Positions 51,815-62,415 are shown, numbered from the stretch's first letter. The stretch is DNA of 64,000 bases from Priestia endophytica DSM 13796 (GCF_900115845.1 NZ_FOXX01000006.1:1-64000); one strand, 5' to 3'. Translations and numbers: made by a program. The notes: generated by a model from the letters alone, not told the origin.

Positions 51815-52381
51815 ATGAAGAAAGGGAACACGAGAGACGTCATCTTACATACGGCGTCTGAACTGTTTCAGCGTCAAGGCTATCATGGCACTGGACTAAA
51901 CCAAATTATCGAGAAAAGCGGAGCACCAAAAGGATCACTTTATTATCACTTTCCAAATGGGAAAGAAGAAATTGCTATCGAAGCGATTAAATTAATGGGG
52001 CACCATATATTAGAGAGCGCCCGAGAAGACTTAAGCGAGAAGGACACAGCCATAGAAGCTTTTCAACATCATGTAGCAAAAATTGCGGATGTTTTTGACG
52101 GAAAAGCTTGTGTAGATGGACTGCAAATTGGTTTGATTGCTTCTGAAATGGCATCATCTCACGAGTCCATTCGTCTTGTCTGCCAGTCTGCTTATGAGAA
52201 CTGGCAAACACTTTATACAGAATGTTTACAGCGATTTGATTTTGAAACAGAGCGAGCAAAAGAGCTTGCTGTTGTCATCAATTCGCTGCTTGAAGGTGCG
52301 TCGATTTTGGCACAAACAAATGAGAGCGGTTGGCCGCTTCGAGCTGTCGCAAAACAGCTGCCAGCTTTGCTTGTTCATTAA
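51815..52381 (+). CDS. TetR/AcrR-family repressor (LmrA/YxaF type)
   Basis: 188 residues. HTH: LFQRQGYHGTGLNQIIEKSGAPKGSLYYHFPNGKEEIA, then an all-helical ligand domain (CVDGLQIGLIASEMASSHESIRLVC). LmrA and YxaF repress the LmrB multidrug pump and are released by flavonoids. Same operon as the pump 43 bases downstream. GAAGG before the ATG. Repression of itself and of the pump is inferred from the operator. Confidence 0.9.
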   Translation: MKKGNTRDVILHTASELFQRQGYHGTGLNQIIEKSGAPKGSLYYHFPNGKEEIAIEAIKLMGHHILESAREDLSEKDTAIEAFQHHVAKIADVFDGKACVDGLQIGLIASEMASSHESIRLVCQSAYENWQTLYTECLQRFDFETERAKELAVVINSLLEGASILAQTNESGWPLRAVAKQLPALLVH

Positions 52382-52424
52382 CATATAAAAGAATGACGTA
52401 AGAGAGAGGGGAAGACAAATTAAT

Positions 52425-53876
52425 ATGAGTAATCAACAAAATGCAGCAGCAGATTCTAATATCAAAGCGCTGCCGATTATTACATCGTTTCTTATTGCTG
52501 GATTTATCGGCTTGTTTAGTGAAACAGCCTTGAATATGGCCCTAAGAGATTTAATTACAGGGTTTGGAATTCATGAAACAACAGCACAGTGGCTTACAAC
52601 AGGCTACTTATTAACATTAGGGGTACTTGTCCCAATTTCAGGCTTAATCTTGCAGTGGTTTACAACAAGACAACTTTTTATGACATCTCTAGTGTTTTCT
52701 ATCATTGGCACATTTATTGCAGCGATTGCTCCAACGTTCAGCGTATTAATGATTGCCCGCGTTGTGCAAGCCGTTGGAACAGCTTTGCTTTTACCACTTA
52801 TGTTTAACACGATTCTAGTGATTATTCCACCACATAAACGTGGAAGATCAATGGGGATTATCGGGCTTGTTATTATGTTCGCACCAGCTGTTGGGCCAAC
52901 TGTTTCAGGCTTAATTTTAAAAACTTTAACATGGCACTGGATTTTCTGGATTTCACTGCCACTACTCATTGTAGCATTAGTGTTTGGTGCCTTCTTTATG
53001 CAAAACGTTACAAAACCAACAAAGCCAAAAATCGATATTTTCTCAATCGTCCTTTCAACAATTGGGTTTGGTGGAATCGTATATGGTTTCAGCAGCGCTG
53101 GTGAAGGTGGCGGCTGGGGAAGCTCAAACGTTATTTTTGCCATTGCAATTGGAGTCGTTGCGTTAGTTGCATTCTCTATTCGTCAAGTGAAGATGGATAA
53201 ACCAATGTTAAACTTGAACGCTTTTAAATATCCAATGTTCGTTCTCGGGCTTCTCTTAATTTTAGTTTGTATGATGGTTATGCTTTCAGCCATGATGATT
53301 TTACCATTGTACTTACAAACATCATTAGCATTAACAACATTTGCAGCTGGTCTTATGCTTCTTCCAGGAGGGATTATTAACGGAATTCTCTCACCTGTTA
53401 TGGGTGGATTGTTCGACCGTTTTGGTCCTAAATGGCTCGTTATTCCTGGTCTTGTCATTGTAGCAGGAACAATGTATGGTTTCTCAACAGTAACACTTGA
53501 AACATCAACAGGATTTATTGTTGGCTTACACATCGCGCTTATGGTTGGTATTTCAATGATTATGATGCCTGCTCAAACAAATGGACTTAACCAGCTTCCA
53601 CCTGAGTTATATCCAGATGGAACCGCAATTATGAACACATTACAACAAGTAGCAGGAGCGATTGGTACAGCGATAGGAATTTCAATCCTTTCTTCAGGAA
53701 GAAGAAGTTTTCTTGAAACAGTATCTGTATCTGATCAAAAGGATCCGATCAACCAACTTCTAGCCTTTACAAACGGTGTTCAACATGCTTTTATCTTTGC
53801 GATTATCGTTGCTGTTATTGGTTTAGTTATCTCGTTCTTTATTAAGAGAGTAAACGTTGAACAGCGCGCACATTAA
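52425..53876 (+). CDS. lmrB: MFS multidrug efflux pump (LmrB type, DHA2)
   Basis: 483 residues, 14 helices. LFSETALNMALRDLI, TGYLLTLGVLVPISGLILQWF (motif A region), ARVVQAVGTALLLPLMFNTI and RGRSMGIIGLVIMFAPAVGPT (motif C, drug antiport) are all present. Exports lincosamides or other drugs by proton antiport. Regulated with the TetR gene upstream. Strong terminator behind. Confidence 0.92.
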   Translation: MSNQQNAAADSNIKALPIITSFLIAGFIGLFSETALNMALRDLITGFGIHETTAQWLTTGYLLTLGVLVPISGLILQWFTTRQLFMTSLVFSIIGTFIAAIAPTFSVLMIARVVQAVGTALLLPLMFNTILVIIPPHKRGRSMGIIGLVIMFAPAVGPTVSGLILKTLTWHWIFWISLPLLIVALVFGAFFMQNVTKPTKPKIDIFSIVLSTIGFGGIVYGFSSAGEGGGWGSSNVIFAIAIGVVALVAFSIRQVKMDKPMLNLNAFKYPMFVLGLLLILVCMMVMLSAMMILPLYLQTSLALTTFAAGLMLLPGGIINGILSPVMGGLFDRFGPKWLVIPGLVIVAGTMYGFSTVTLETSTGFIVGLHIALMVGISMIMMPAQTNGLNQLPPELYPDGTAIMNTLQQVAGAIGTAIGISILSSGRRSFLETVSVSDQKDPINQLLAFTNGVQHAFIFAIIVAVIGLVISFFIKRVNVEQRAH

Positions 53877-53883
53877 TAAAAAG

Positions 53884-53908
53884 CCGATGCTTATGCATCG
53901 GTTTTTTT
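53884..53908 (+). terminator. terminator of the efflux operon
   Basis: CCGATGC and GCATCGG with loop TTAT, then seven T. Confidence 0.9.
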
Positions 53909-54105
53909 GATTTTCATTGTTATTAGTTAGGTTCTGTTAAAGGTAAGTGCTAATATTTGATCCCTCTCGAAAATATTGCTATAATCAAAACGAACAAACG
54001 TTTGCGTTAGTTATAAAGATAAGCAAAGTGTTTAAGAGCTTATTGAAGAATGTGTTTTCTAAAATGAAAAATATCAATAAAAAATGGATTATGGAGGTAT
54101 TACAT

Positions 54106-54609
54106 ATGTATGTAACGATTGCAGACTTTATTAGAGAATGGAACAAAGAAGCCTTATTAACTCAAAATGTTTTAGATGGTTTGACAGATGATGCATTAAA
54201 ACAACAGGTTTATCCAGAAGGTCGTACATTAGGAAGAATTGCGTGGCATTTAACAACAACTATTCCAGAATACTTAGCTCATTTCGGGTTGAAGATAGAT
54301 GGAGTAGAAAATGCGGAAAATGTCCCAACTTCAGCTAAGGAAATGGCTGAAACATTTAGAAATGTAAGTTCTTATGCCTCCAAAGTCATTGAAGAACAAT
54401 GGACAGATGAATCCCTAGAACAAATACAAGAAGCGTTCGGAAGACAGGAATCAAACGCTATGATTTTAATGGGATTAATTAAGCATATTGTTCATCATCG
54501 CGGACAAGTTACGGTTTTGATGCGTCAAGCAGGGCTAAAGCCTTTTGGGGTTTATGGACCACCAAAAGAAGATTGGATTCATTTAGGTGTGGAAAATCCA
54601 CCGCTTTAA
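54106..54609 (+). CDS. DinB-family metal-dependent protein
   Basis: 167 residues, four-helix DinB/YfiT fold: FIREWNKEALLTQNVLDGL, RTLGRIAWHLTTTIPEYLAHF with one His ligand, and IKHIVHHRGQVTVLMRQAGL with the two-His HxxxHHRGQ motif. The real start is ATG 54106 after GGAGG; a longer frame from 53947 lacks a ribosome site and is AT-rich non-coding. DinB proteins use bacillithiol or mycothiol in some cases. Role unknown. Confidence 0.9.
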   Translation: MYVTIADFIREWNKEALLTQNVLDGLTDDALKQQVYPEGRTLGRIAWHLTTTIPEYLAHFGLKIDGVENAENVPTSAKEMAETFRNVSSYASKVIEEQWTDESLEQIQEAFGRQESNAMILMGLIKHIVHHRGQVTVLMRQAGLKPFGVYGPPKEDWIHLGVENPPL

Positions 54610-54644
54610 TATTATGATGAACGGTTCTTTAGTAGGAGAATGGA

Positions 54645-54678
54645 GGAAACCCTTAGAGAGGGGGTTTCCTTTCATTTT
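54645..54678. terminator. terminator of the DinB gene
   Basis: GGAAACCC pairs with GGGTTTCC, T-rich tail on the plus strand. Confidence 0.7.
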
Positions 54679-54716
54679 GACTTATTATCAACATTAAAAT
54701 GTAACAGAGCCATTAC

Positions 54717-55922
54717 TTAAGGAAGATGTCTATCTAGAAATTCGCGCATATTTACGACTTTTCCACTTTGGATAGATTCATCAGCAGCGCTTGCGACTGC
54801 AATAGACCAAAATCCTTCAGCAGGAGTGGCCGCTTTTGTTTTTTTTCCAGCAATCGCATCAACAAATGCTTTGTGTTCATAGTACGTTCCGCCGTTATGA
54901 CCGCTATTTTGAATGGCTTCAGGATAGCATGGAGTAGTAATCTTAGCAGGAGCGCTTTCTCCACAAAGCACTTCTAAATGTGTAGATGGTTTATGATAGG
55001 GAAGAAAATCTTCATTTTCATATCCATATAGTCTTCCCCGGTCTCCGCACAGCGTTAAATCTTCACGGAAAAGGGGAGAGAACATGCACAAATTAAAAGA
55101 AGCATGTATTCCATTTTCATAAATAATGATGACGTTTGCATGATCTAATATATCAGCTTTCTTTCCTTCATATTGAAAATCTTTAAAATTGATAGCGTTT
55201 CCACCTATTGCGTAAACTGAAAAGGGTTTAGCATTTGCAAACAGATTTAATAAATCAAAGTAATGGCAACATTTTTCAATAAGAGTGCCGCCTGAAAGTT
55301 CTGAAAATTTATTCCACTGCTCTACTTTATCTAAGAAAGGAAGGCGATGTTCTGTCATCATCATCGTTTTTATATTTCCAATTGAGTTGCGCTCTTTTAC
55401 TTCATAAAGGGCTTCTTGGTAAAGTGCTTTGTAGCGATATTGCAAACCAATTTGAAAAACGTTCTGATAAGACTCAGCCCATTGTCGAATGATCCATGCA
55501 TCTTTCAACATAGTTGCCATTGGTTTTTCGAGTAAAATATGTTTTCTAGATTTCATCGCTTCTTTCACAATTTCTTTATGTGTATAATTGGGGGTGCAGA
55601 TAATGAGTCCATCAACATCAGGATCTTCGCACGCTGCTTTCAAATCATCATAAACATGTACAACATGACCCGGAAAGCTTTCCTCAATCATATGAAGCGC
55701 TTCTTTGACACTTTTTTGATTAGGATCATATATGCCGTGAACTGTAGCACGTCCTTCTAACATTGTTGCTTTAATATGCTCATGCCCAATCATTCCGGCA
55801 CCAATAATGTTAAATTTATAAAGAGGTGTTTCTTTTTTATAAATGTGTTTGTCTTTTTCACGCAAATAGTCGCTGTTTAGAAAACCCGAAAAAAAGGTGC
55901 TATGACGTTCAAATTCCCCCAT
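54717..55922 (-). CDS. Gfo/Idh/MocA-family oxidoreductase
   Basis: 401 residues. NAD(P)-binding KFNIIGAGMIGHEHIKA (about residue 40), GLIICTPNYTHKEIVKEAMKSRKHILLEKPMA with the catalytic EKP motif, then the beta-sheet C-terminal domain: SGGTLIEKCCHYFDLLNLF and the DHANVIIIYENG stretch. Typical of inositol or sugar dehydrogenases. An extra 35-residue N-terminal region precedes the Rossmann fold. ATG 55922 (MGEFERHS) follows AGGAGG; upstream ATG and further extension lack spacing. Stands alone, so the substrate is unknown. Confidence 0.88.
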   Translation of the reverse strand: MGEFERHSTFFSGFLNSDYLREKDKHIYKKETPLYKFNIIGAGMIGHEHIKATMLEGRATVHGIYDPNQKSVKEALHMIEESFPGHVVHVYDDLKAACEDPDVDGLIICTPNYTHKEIVKEAMKSRKHILLEKPMATMLKDAWIIRQWAESYQNVFQIGLQYRYKALYQEALYEVKERNSIGNIKTMMMTEHRLPFLDKVEQWNKFSELSGGTLIEKCCHYFDLLNLFANAKPFSVYAIGGNAINFKDFQYEGKKADILDHANVIIIYENGIHASFNLCMFSPLFREDLTLCGDRGRLYGYENEDFLPYHKPSTHLEVLCGESAPAKITTPCYPEAIQNSGHNGGTYYEHKAFVDAIAGKKTKAATPAEGFWSIAVASAADESIQSGKVVNMREFLDRHLP

Positions 55923-56044
55923 GTTCATGCCTCCTGTTTTTTTAGAAACTCTCATTAAAGTATAAAAAGCATTGTTAGAAAATACAACAGAGATTATTTA
56001 TGTTCCTACTAATATATGTTCTAAAAGATAAGTTAATATAAAAA

Positions 56045-56073
56045 AAGACTCACATTTTTGCCATGTGAGTCTT
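56045..56073 (-). terminator. terminator of the LCP gene
   Basis: AAGACTCACAT and ATGTGAGTCTT form an 11-bp stem. On the minus strand it ends in seven T. Confidence 0.85.
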
Positions 56074-56080
56074 CCTTCAT

Positions 56081-57025
56081 TTAATCGAGAAACTCTTGCA
56101 GAGCTTTCTTATTTTCTTCTTTATCAATACTTAACACAGATCCAACATCTTCACGGGCATTTTCAAATGTACCGTCAAGAGGGAGGCGAAGTGTTTTAAC
56201 TTCCTTTGTACTTCCTGTAGCAAAGTCTTTTCCAAGGAGTAGAAGTGTTTTTTGATCGATGTTTGTATCAACATACGGATCTGTAAGGCCGAGCAATTTT
56301 GGAAGTTTGAAGACACTGCCAATGCTTGCGGCTTCTTTTTTCAGTTTTGTTAGCACTTCTTGCTGACGTTGAACGCGTCCAAAGTCGCTTAAACTATCGT
56401 GGCGGAAGCGAACATAGCCCAGAAGTTTGTCACCATGTAATGTTTGTTTTCCTTCATGAAGGGTCATACCAATACCAGAAGACATTTCTTCCTCAACTGT
56501 TACGGTAATACCGTCTGGAGCAATTGCGTCCACGACTTTTGGAAAGCCTTGAAAGTCTACGACAGCGTAGTAGTTAATATCAACGCCAAAGTTTTCTTCA
56601 ATTGTTTTACGTAAAAGCTCAGGTCCTCCAAAAGCAAAGGCAGAATTTAATTTTTGTTTCCCATGTCCCGGAACATCAACATACATGTCTCTCATAAGAG
56701 AAACAATTTTAGGTTGTTTTGTGTTTTGATCATAGTGTGCAATAAGGATGGAATCTGTACGAGCGTGATCTTCACCTCGTGAATCACTTCCAAGCAAAAG
56801 GACATTCATTTTTCCATCGTTAGGAAGTGAGCCATTAAAGTCATCATAAAGCTCTCCGTCTTTTGCGAAACTTCCATCTTGAGCTTCAGAGAGTCCGATT
56901 TTATATTGAATAAAGCTGTAAATTCCCCCAGCGACGACTATAAGAAGGATAAGCGCTAGAATGATGCGGCCCCATCTCGGTCGACGTCTTCTTTTTCTAT
57001 TTCTTGTTCTTTCTGTTCTTTCCAA
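56081..57025 (-). CDS. LytR-CpsA-Psr (LCP) cell-wall glycopolymer transferase
   Basis: 314 residues. Single membrane helix (RIILALILLIVVAGGIYSFI) after a very basic RNRKRRRRPR stretch, then the extracellular LCP domain: MNVLLLGSDSRGEDHARTDSILIAHYD, VSLMRDMYVDVPGHGKQKLNSAFAFGG, YVRFRHDSLSDFGRVQRQQEVL. The R and D residues in these motifs bind the polyprenyl pyrophosphate. LCP enzymes attach teichoic acid or other polymers to peptidoglycan. The long N-terminal extension is rejected: TTG 57025 has GTGGTGA at eight bases, while ATG 57052 has none. Note the uncertainty. Confidence 0.9.
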   Translation of the reverse strand: MERTERTRNRKRRRRPRWGRIILALILLIVVAGGIYSFIQYKIGLSEAQDGSFAKDGELYDDFNGSLPNDGKMNVLLLGSDSRGEDHARTDSILIAHYDQNTKQPKIVSLMRDMYVDVPGHGKQKLNSAFAFGGPELLRKTIEENFGVDINYYAVVDFQGFPKVVDAIAPDGITVTVEEEMSSGIGMTLHEGKQTLHGDKLLGYVRFRHDSLSDFGRVQRQQEVLTKLKKEAASIGSVFKLPKLLGLTDPYVDTNIDQKTLLLLGKDFATGSTKEVKTLRLPLDGTFENAREDVGSVLSIDKEENKKALQEFLD

Positions 57026-57205
57026 TGTGCTTTTCACCACTTTCTCTATCATGATGTACGTAGCATTTGTACTCTCAAGCAAACATTGTATCAAACTTTT
57101 CTTCGTTTGGCATCTCAGAAGAGAAAGAGCGTAATCAGATTTCTTGCGCGCATTCTTTCTGCTAGTGTATAGTAGGATATACTTTATAGGAAAGGAGAGG
57201 GGAAA

Positions 57206-57418
57206 ATGAATCGTTACTTATTTCAATACGAAGTGCTTTCGCTAAAGAAAGAAGGAGAGTTTAGCGTTGTGGCGCAAAGTGAAGAAGAAGCAGCATCTCA
57301 AATTCTAGAGCGCGTGGCAGATATTGAGTTTACAGATGAAGAAGATGTGAAGATTGGCAAACTTATCAAAGTTATTGAAGCAAAAGATCATTATTACGAG
57401 TGTGAAGGTTGTACATGA
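57206..57418 (+). CDS. small acidic protein beside lexA
   Basis: 70 residues: MNRYLFQYEVLSLKKEGEFS, then Glu-rich helix (EEEAASQILERV) and ending in CEGCT. Excellent AAAGGAGAGGGG ribosome site. Short; could bind metal via the terminal Cys pair, but this is speculation. It converges with lexA and shares its terminator. Confidence 0.6.
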   Translation: MNRYLFQYEVLSLKKEGEFSVVAQSEEEAASQILERVADIEFTDEEDVKIGKLIKVIEAKDHYYECEGCT

Positions 57419-57428
57419 TCAGTACATA

Positions 57429-57473
57429 GCGTAAAAAATCCCTCTTTAAATAAGTAAGAGGGATTTTTTACGC
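57429..57473. terminator. bidirectional terminator, small gene and lexA
   Basis: An 18-bp perfect stem (57429-57446 with 57456-57473): GCGTAAAAAATCCCTCTT and its mirror, with T runs on both strands. Confidence 0.9.
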
Positions 57474-57476
57474 TTT

Positions 57477-58100
57477 CTAATGAATCGAACGATATACGCC
57501 AATAACTTTTCCTAAAATTGAAACGTTGTTCAAAATAATAGGAGCCATTGTGGCGTTTTCAGGTTGTAAACGAATATAGTTTTCTTCTTTAAAGAAACGT
57601 TTTACTGTTGCTTCATTTTCTTCTGTCATGGCAACAACAATATCGCCGTTGCTTGCTGTTTGTTGTTGTCTCACAATTACCATATCGCCATTTAGAATTC
57701 CAGCTTCAATCATACTATCTCCAACAATTTCAAGCATAAATACGTGCTCATCAGGAGCCGCATATTTATCAGGTAACGGAAAATATTCTTCAATGTTCTC
57801 TATAGCTGTAATAGGCTGTCCTGCTGTTACTTTACCAATAACCGGAACATTAATAACATTATTTTTTTGAACATCGTTTGTTTGATCTAAGTCCAGAATC
57901 TCGATTGCACGCGGTTTTGTTGGGTCACGTCGAATTAATCCTTTGCTTTCAAGGCGAGCTAAGTGCCCGTGAACCGTTGAGCTTGATGCAAGTCCGACTG
58001 CTTCACCAATTTCGCGTACTGACGGGGGATATCCTTTAAGTTTTACACATTCTTTTATATGACTCAAAATCTGTTGCTGTCTCTTCGATAACTTTGTCAT
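57477..58100 (-). CDS. lexA: LexA repressor
   Basis: 207 residues. N-terminal winged [46 protein letters not shown]. The self-cleavage A-G bond lies in KVTAGQPI (about residue 92), the nucleophile is Ser in VGDSM and the Lys is in EATVKRFF. Represses SOS genes until RecA-ssDNA stimulates its cleavage. Divergent from yneA with SOS boxes between them. Confidence 0.98.
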   Translation of the reverse strand: MTKLSKRQQQILSHIKECVKLKGYPPSVREIGEAVGLASSSTVHGHLARLESKGLIRRDPTKPRAIEILDLDQTNDVQKNNVINVPVIGKVTAGQPITAIENIEEYFPLPDKYAAPDEHVFMLEIVGDSMIEAGILNGDMVIVRQQQTASNGDIVVAMTEENEATVKRFFKEENYIRLQPENATMAPIILNNVSILGKVIGVYRSIH

Positions 58101-58163
58101 TGGGATTCACCTCAAATCTAGCTCAATCTTACTAGGATTATAACATGGTTTTTTCATAGATAC

Positions 58164-58244
58164 AAACATAAGTTCGAAAAAAATCCGTTGACAATAAAAG
58201 AATGAAAGAGATAAAATAAGAACGTGTATTCCGAACATACATTC
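58164..58244. promoter_or_regulatory. three SOS-box-like sites between lexA and yneA
   Basis: Sites near the consensus GAAC-N4-GTTC: AAACATAAGTTC (58164-58175), GAACGTGTATTC (58220-58231) and GAACATACATTC (58233-58244). The second and third abut just downstream of the yneA promoter. Confidence 0.8.
58188..58217 (+). promoter_or_regulatory. SigA promoter of yneA
   Basis: TTGACA (58188-58193), 18-base spacer, TAAAAT (58212-58217). LexA-box sites lie immediately downstream. Confidence 0.75.
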
Positions 58245-58261
58245 TTAAAGGTGGGAGAAAG

Positions 58262-58579
58262 ATGAAAAAGAGGACTAATTCACTTACATACTATGTCACA
58301 TTTTTTGCAGGACTTGCACTTTTTTCATTTATCGTATTGAACGTGTCAAAAGAGCCAGAGATTGATCAATATGCCATTGTTACCGTTAAAGCAGGTGACA
58401 CGCTTTGGGGATTAGCGAACGAGTATCAAGCGAATCATCAGCTTTCAACCGTTGATTTTATAGATTGGGTCGAAAAGCAGAATAATATAGAGAAGAAAGA
58501 CCTTAAAGAAGGCGAAGAAATTTATATTCCAGTTTTAAAAGATAAACTAAACAATACGCTTGTTGCTAAAACACAGTAA
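58262..58579 (+). CDS. yneA: SOS cell-division inhibitor YneA
   Basis: 105 residues. One membrane helix (about 10-27), then an extracellular LysM domain (VKAGDTLWGLANEYQANHQLS). YneA halts division by acting on the septum machinery after DNA damage and is rapidly degraded. Its gene faces lexA and starts the yneA-yneB-ynzC operon. Confidence 0.96.
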   Translation: MKKRTNSLTYYVTFFAGLALFSFIVLNVSKEPEIDQYAIVTVKAGDTLWGLANEYQANHQLSTVDFIDWVEKQNNIEKKDLKEGEEIYIPVLKDKLNNTLVAKTQ

Positions 58580-58636
58580 TAGATTCTTGCTGTTTTCTTT
58601 TTTTTTATGAAATAATAGATTAAAAACACTGTGTAG

Positions 58637-59317
<681 letters not shown>

Positions 59318-59394
59318 GGTAACTTACTTGCTAATTTACCCTCTCTTTTGTACGATATGTACATAAACGAGAACTTTTTCATAAGGAGAATACA

Positions 59395-59628
59395 ATGTTA
59401 TCAAAAGATAAAATTGCTCGAATCAATGAGCTTGCAAACAAAGCAAAAACAGAAGGTTTAACAGAAAAAGAAGCTTCTGAACAAAAAAATTTACGACAAG
59501 AATATTTACAAACATTTCGTAAATCAATGACCAATTCTTTACATTCGGTCAAAATTGTCGATCCAGAAGGCAATGATGTTACACCGAAAAAGCTAAAAGA
59601 TAGTCAAAAACGTAACAAATTAAATTAA
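59395..59628 (+). CDS. ynzC: YnzC, DUF896 protein
   Basis: 77 residues, a helical hairpin: LSKDKIARINELANKAKTEGL, then TEKEASEQKNLRQEYLQTFRKSM, the DUF896 signature, ending in a basic tail. Third gene of the SOS operon. Function unclear. Good SD AAGGAG. Confidence 0.95.
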   Translation: MLSKDKIARINELANKAKTEGLTEKEASEQKNLRQEYLQTFRKSMTNSLHSVKIVDPEGNDVTPKKLKDSQKRNKLN

Positions 59629-59641
59629 TGGGTTATCATGA

Positions 59642-59682
59642 AAAGGTTAGAGGGCAAATAATGCTATACTCTGGCCTTTTTG
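59642..59682 (+). terminator. terminator of the yneA operon
   Basis: AAAGGTTAGAG and CTCTGGCCTTT pair with two G-U, then five T. Confidence 0.75.
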
Positions 59683-59813
59683 TGTATTTTATGAGTGAAA
59701 ACACCGTGAATAAGAAATGCTATAATTGCTATTGAATTGTTGTACAAATCAAGGCAATATTAGTATGATAGAGTTATTATCAGATTTTTGTTAGCAGAAA
59801 GGAAGGAAAGAAA

Positions 59814-61820
59814 ATGTCACAACGTATTGAAGATTTATCAGTCACTACTATTCGCACACTTTCTATTGATGCAATTGAGAAAGCAAACTCAGGCCACCCT
59901 GGAATGCCGATGGGAGCAGCTCCAATGGCATATGCTTTATGGACGAAATTTATGAATCACAATCCGAAAAACCCTGAATGGTTTAACCGCGATCGTTTCG
60001 TGTTATCAGCAGGTCACGGATCAATGCTTCTGTATAGCCTTCTACACCTTTCAGGCTATGATCTATCAATGGACGAAATCAAAAACTTCCGTCAATGGGG
60101 AAGCAAAACACCTGGACATCCAGAATACCGTCATACAGCTGGTGTTGAAGCAACAACAGGTCCACTAGGACAAGGTATTGCAATGGCTGTAGGTATGGCA
60201 ATGGGTGAAAGACATTTAGCAGCAACTTACAACAAAGAGAACTTTGACATCGTAAACCACTATACATATTCGATTTGTGGAGACGGAGACCTTATGGAAG
60301 GGGTTGCAAGCGAAGCTGCTTCACTTGCTGCACACTTACAACTTGGTCGTCTTATCGTTCTTTATGATTCTAATGACATCTCATTAGATGGTGAACTTGA
60401 TCGTTCATTCTCTGAAAACGTAGAAGATCGTTTCAAAGCATATGGATGGCAAGTTATCCGTGTTGAAGACGGAAACAACATTGAAGAAATTAATGCGGCG
60501 ATTGAAGAAGCACAAAAAGATACAAAACGTCCAACATTAATTGAAGTGAAAACAGTAATTGGTTATGGTTCTCCAAACAAGTCTGGTACATCAGGTGTTC
60601 ACGGTGCACCACTTGGCGAAGATGAAATGAAGTTAACAAAAGATGCTTATCGCTGGACATTTGAACAAGATTTCCACGTGCCTGATGAAGTGTACGAGCA
60701 TTTTGAAAGCACAATTGTTCAAAAAGGACAAGAAAGTGAAGAAAAATGGAACAAGCTTTTTGCAGAATACAAAGAGCAGCATGGCGAGCTTGCTGAGCAG
60801 TTTGAAAAAGCTTTAAAAGGCGAAGTAGATGTAGACTGGAACAGCATTTTACCAAGCTTTGAGGCTGGTAAAGAAGTTGCAACACGTGCATCTTCAGGAG
60901 ACGTGCTAAACGCGATTGCTGAAAATGTTCCATCTTTCTTCGGCGGTTCTGCTGATTTAGCTGGTTCAAACAAAACAACAATTAAAAAATCTGGTGACTT
61001 TACAGCAGAAGACTACAGCGGACGTAATATTTGGTTCGGTGTTCGTGAATTTGCGATGGGAGCAGCTTTAAATGGTTTAGCTTTACATGGCGGTTTAAAA
61101 CCATTTGGCGGTACGTTCTTCGTATTCTCTGACTACCTTCGTCCAGCAATTCGTCTTGCGGCTTTAATGGGAACACCTGTAACATACGTGTTTACACATG
61201 ATAGCATTGCTGTTGGTGAAGATGGTCCAACACATGAGCCTGTTGAACAACTTGCATCATTCCGTGCAATGCCTCATCTTTCTGTATTGCGTCCAGCAGA
61301 TGCAATGGAAGTTGGAGCAGCATGGCGCTTAGCAATTGAATCTACTGATCAACCAACAATGCTTGTGCTTACTCGTCAAGGTTTGCCAACGCTTGATATT
61401 ACACACGAAGAAGCATACGAAGGCGTTTCAAAAGGTGCTTATGTCGTTTCTCCTGCACAAAAAGAAACAGCAGATGCGCTTTTACTTGCGTCAGGTTCTG
61501 AAGTAGGGTTAGCTATGAAAGCACAAGAAGAGCTTAAAAAAGACAATATCGATGTTGCGGTTGTTAGCATTCCATCATTTGATCGTTTTGAAGCTCAATC
61601 AGCTGACTATAAAGAAAGCGTACTTCCAAGCGCTGTAACAAAACGTCTTGGCATTGAAATGGGTTCTTCATTCGGCTGGCATAAATATGTAGGCGGAGAA
61701 GGCGAAGTTCTGGCAATTGACGGTTTCGGTGCTTCTGGCCCAGGAGAAAAAGTATTAGAAGAATACGGCTTCTCTACTGAAAATGTTGTAGCTCGCGTGA
61801 AAAATTTATTAAATGCATAA
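59814..61820 (+). CDS. tkt: transketolase
   Basis: 668 residues. Non-oxidative pentose-phosphate enzyme moving two-carbon units with thiamine diphosphate. [37 protein letters not shown] and [19 protein letters not shown] (ThDP/Mg site) in the first half, [26 protein letters not shown] and [13 protein letters not shown] in the rest. GGAAGGAAAGAAA precedes the ATG. Very well coded; one of the highly expressed genes in the window, with long upstream non-coding DNA. Confidence 0.99.
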   Translation: MSQRIEDLSVTTIRTLSIDAIEKANSGHPGMPMGAAPMAYALWTKFMNHNPKNPEWFNRDRFVLSAGHGSMLLYSLLHLSGYDLSMDEIKNFRQWGSKTPGHPEYRHTAGVEATTGPLGQGIAMAVGMAMGERHLAATYNKENFDIVNHYTYSICGDGDLMEGVASEAASLAAHLQLGRLIVLYDSNDISLDGELDRSFSENVEDRFKAYGWQVIRVEDGNNIEEINAAIEEAQKDTKRPTLIEVKTVIGYGSPNKSGTSGVHGAPLGEDEMKLTKDAYRWTFEQDFHVPDEVYEHFESTIVQKGQESEEKWNKLFAEYKEQHGELAEQFEKALKGEVDVDWNSILPSFEAGKEVATRASSGDVLNAIAENVPSFFGGSADLAGSNKTTIKKSGDFTAEDYSGRNIWFGVREFAMGAALNGLALHGGLKPFGGTFFVFSDYLRPAIRLAALMGTPVTYVFTHDSIAVGEDGPTHEPVEQLASFRAMPHLSVLRPADAMEVGAAWRLAIESTDQPTMLVLTRQGLPTLDITHEEAYEGVSKGAYVVSPAQKETADALLLASGSEVGLAMKAQEELKKDNIDVAVVSIPSFDRFEAQSADYKESVLPSAVTKRLGIEMGSSFGWHKYVGGEGEVLAIDGFGASGPGEKVLEEYGFSTENVVARVKNLLNA

Positions 61821-61841
61821 AATCTACAGTAATGAAAAAAA

Positions 61842-61868
61842 GACTGTCGTTATGACAGTCTTTTTTTC
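61842..61868 (+). terminator. terminator of tkt
   Basis: GACTGTC and GACAGTC with five-base loop, then eight T. Confidence 0.9.
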
Positions 61869-61870
61869 AA

Positions 61871-61877
61871 TTCGACA
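61871..61877 (-). promoter_or_regulatory. Spo0A-box match upstream of sirA
   Basis: Read on the minus strand TTTTGTCGAATTG contains the 0A-box core TGTCGAA, matching ten of twelve bases of TTTGTCGAATAA. It fits known Spo0A control of sirA. Confidence 0.7.
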
Positions 61878-61968
61878 AAACAAGTGCTTCTCCTCGTCAG
61901 CGATAGACAAGCCTTTTTTCTTTTTCCCTTTATAATAATAGGAAAAGACGCAAAGGGGAGAATGAGCG

Positions 61969-62415
61969 TTGAGAACTTATGAACTCTATTCAATCAAAGA
62001 GCCATTTTGGACTCACTACGGAGCGAGACCAGAAATGATTGCCGGTCTTTTAAAGGAATATAAATATAAAGAGCATGTTTATTATAAAGAAATTGAAAAA
62101 CAAGTACGCTATATTACAAACCTTGTGCCGGTTTTAGAAGTGCGCGAATATTTGCGAGACGGGTTTGCAGGGCTTCCACGCTTTCGGGTATTTATGAGAG
62201 GATCACTTCTTGTATGTCAACAAAACGGAAGTGAAGCTGCTCTTTGCATGAACGATCATCTTATGATTTTACATGCAAACGGACCGTATAAAATAGAGCA
62301 CCTTGTGTTAAAACTGTTAGCAACGTATGATTCTCGCTATTTTATTACAAATTCTGAAAATGGGCACTACAATTGGTTGAAAAGTCCTGTTGAGGACCAA
62401 AGAAAATTTGGGTAA
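61969..62415 (+). CDS. sirA: SirA, DnaA inhibitor at sporulation
   Basis: 148 residues, the length of SirA (YneE). It binds domain I of DnaA and stops new replication rounds when sporulation begins. RTYELYSIKEPFWTHYGARPEMIAGLLKEYKYK at the start and LKLLATYDSRYFITNSENGHYNW near the end are family traits. The start is a TTG after AGGGGAG at nine bases, and TATAAT-like sequence lies upstream (61932). Confidence 0.93.
   Translation: MRTYELYSIKEPFWTHYGARPEMIAGLLKEYKYKEHVYYKEIEKQVRYITNLVPVLEVREYLRDGFAGLPRFRVFMRGSLLVCQQNGSEAALCMNDHLMILHANGPYKIEHLVLKLLATYDSRYFITNSENGHYNWLKSPVEDQRKFG

Noticed and set aside
53947-54105. N-terminal extension of the DinB protein
   Set aside because: AT-rich non-coding sequence; GGAGG precedes the ATG at 54106 and the fold begins there.
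60490-60981. 163-codon frame antisense to tkt
   Set aside because: Leu/Gln/His-rich mirror of a highly coded gene; no ribosome site.
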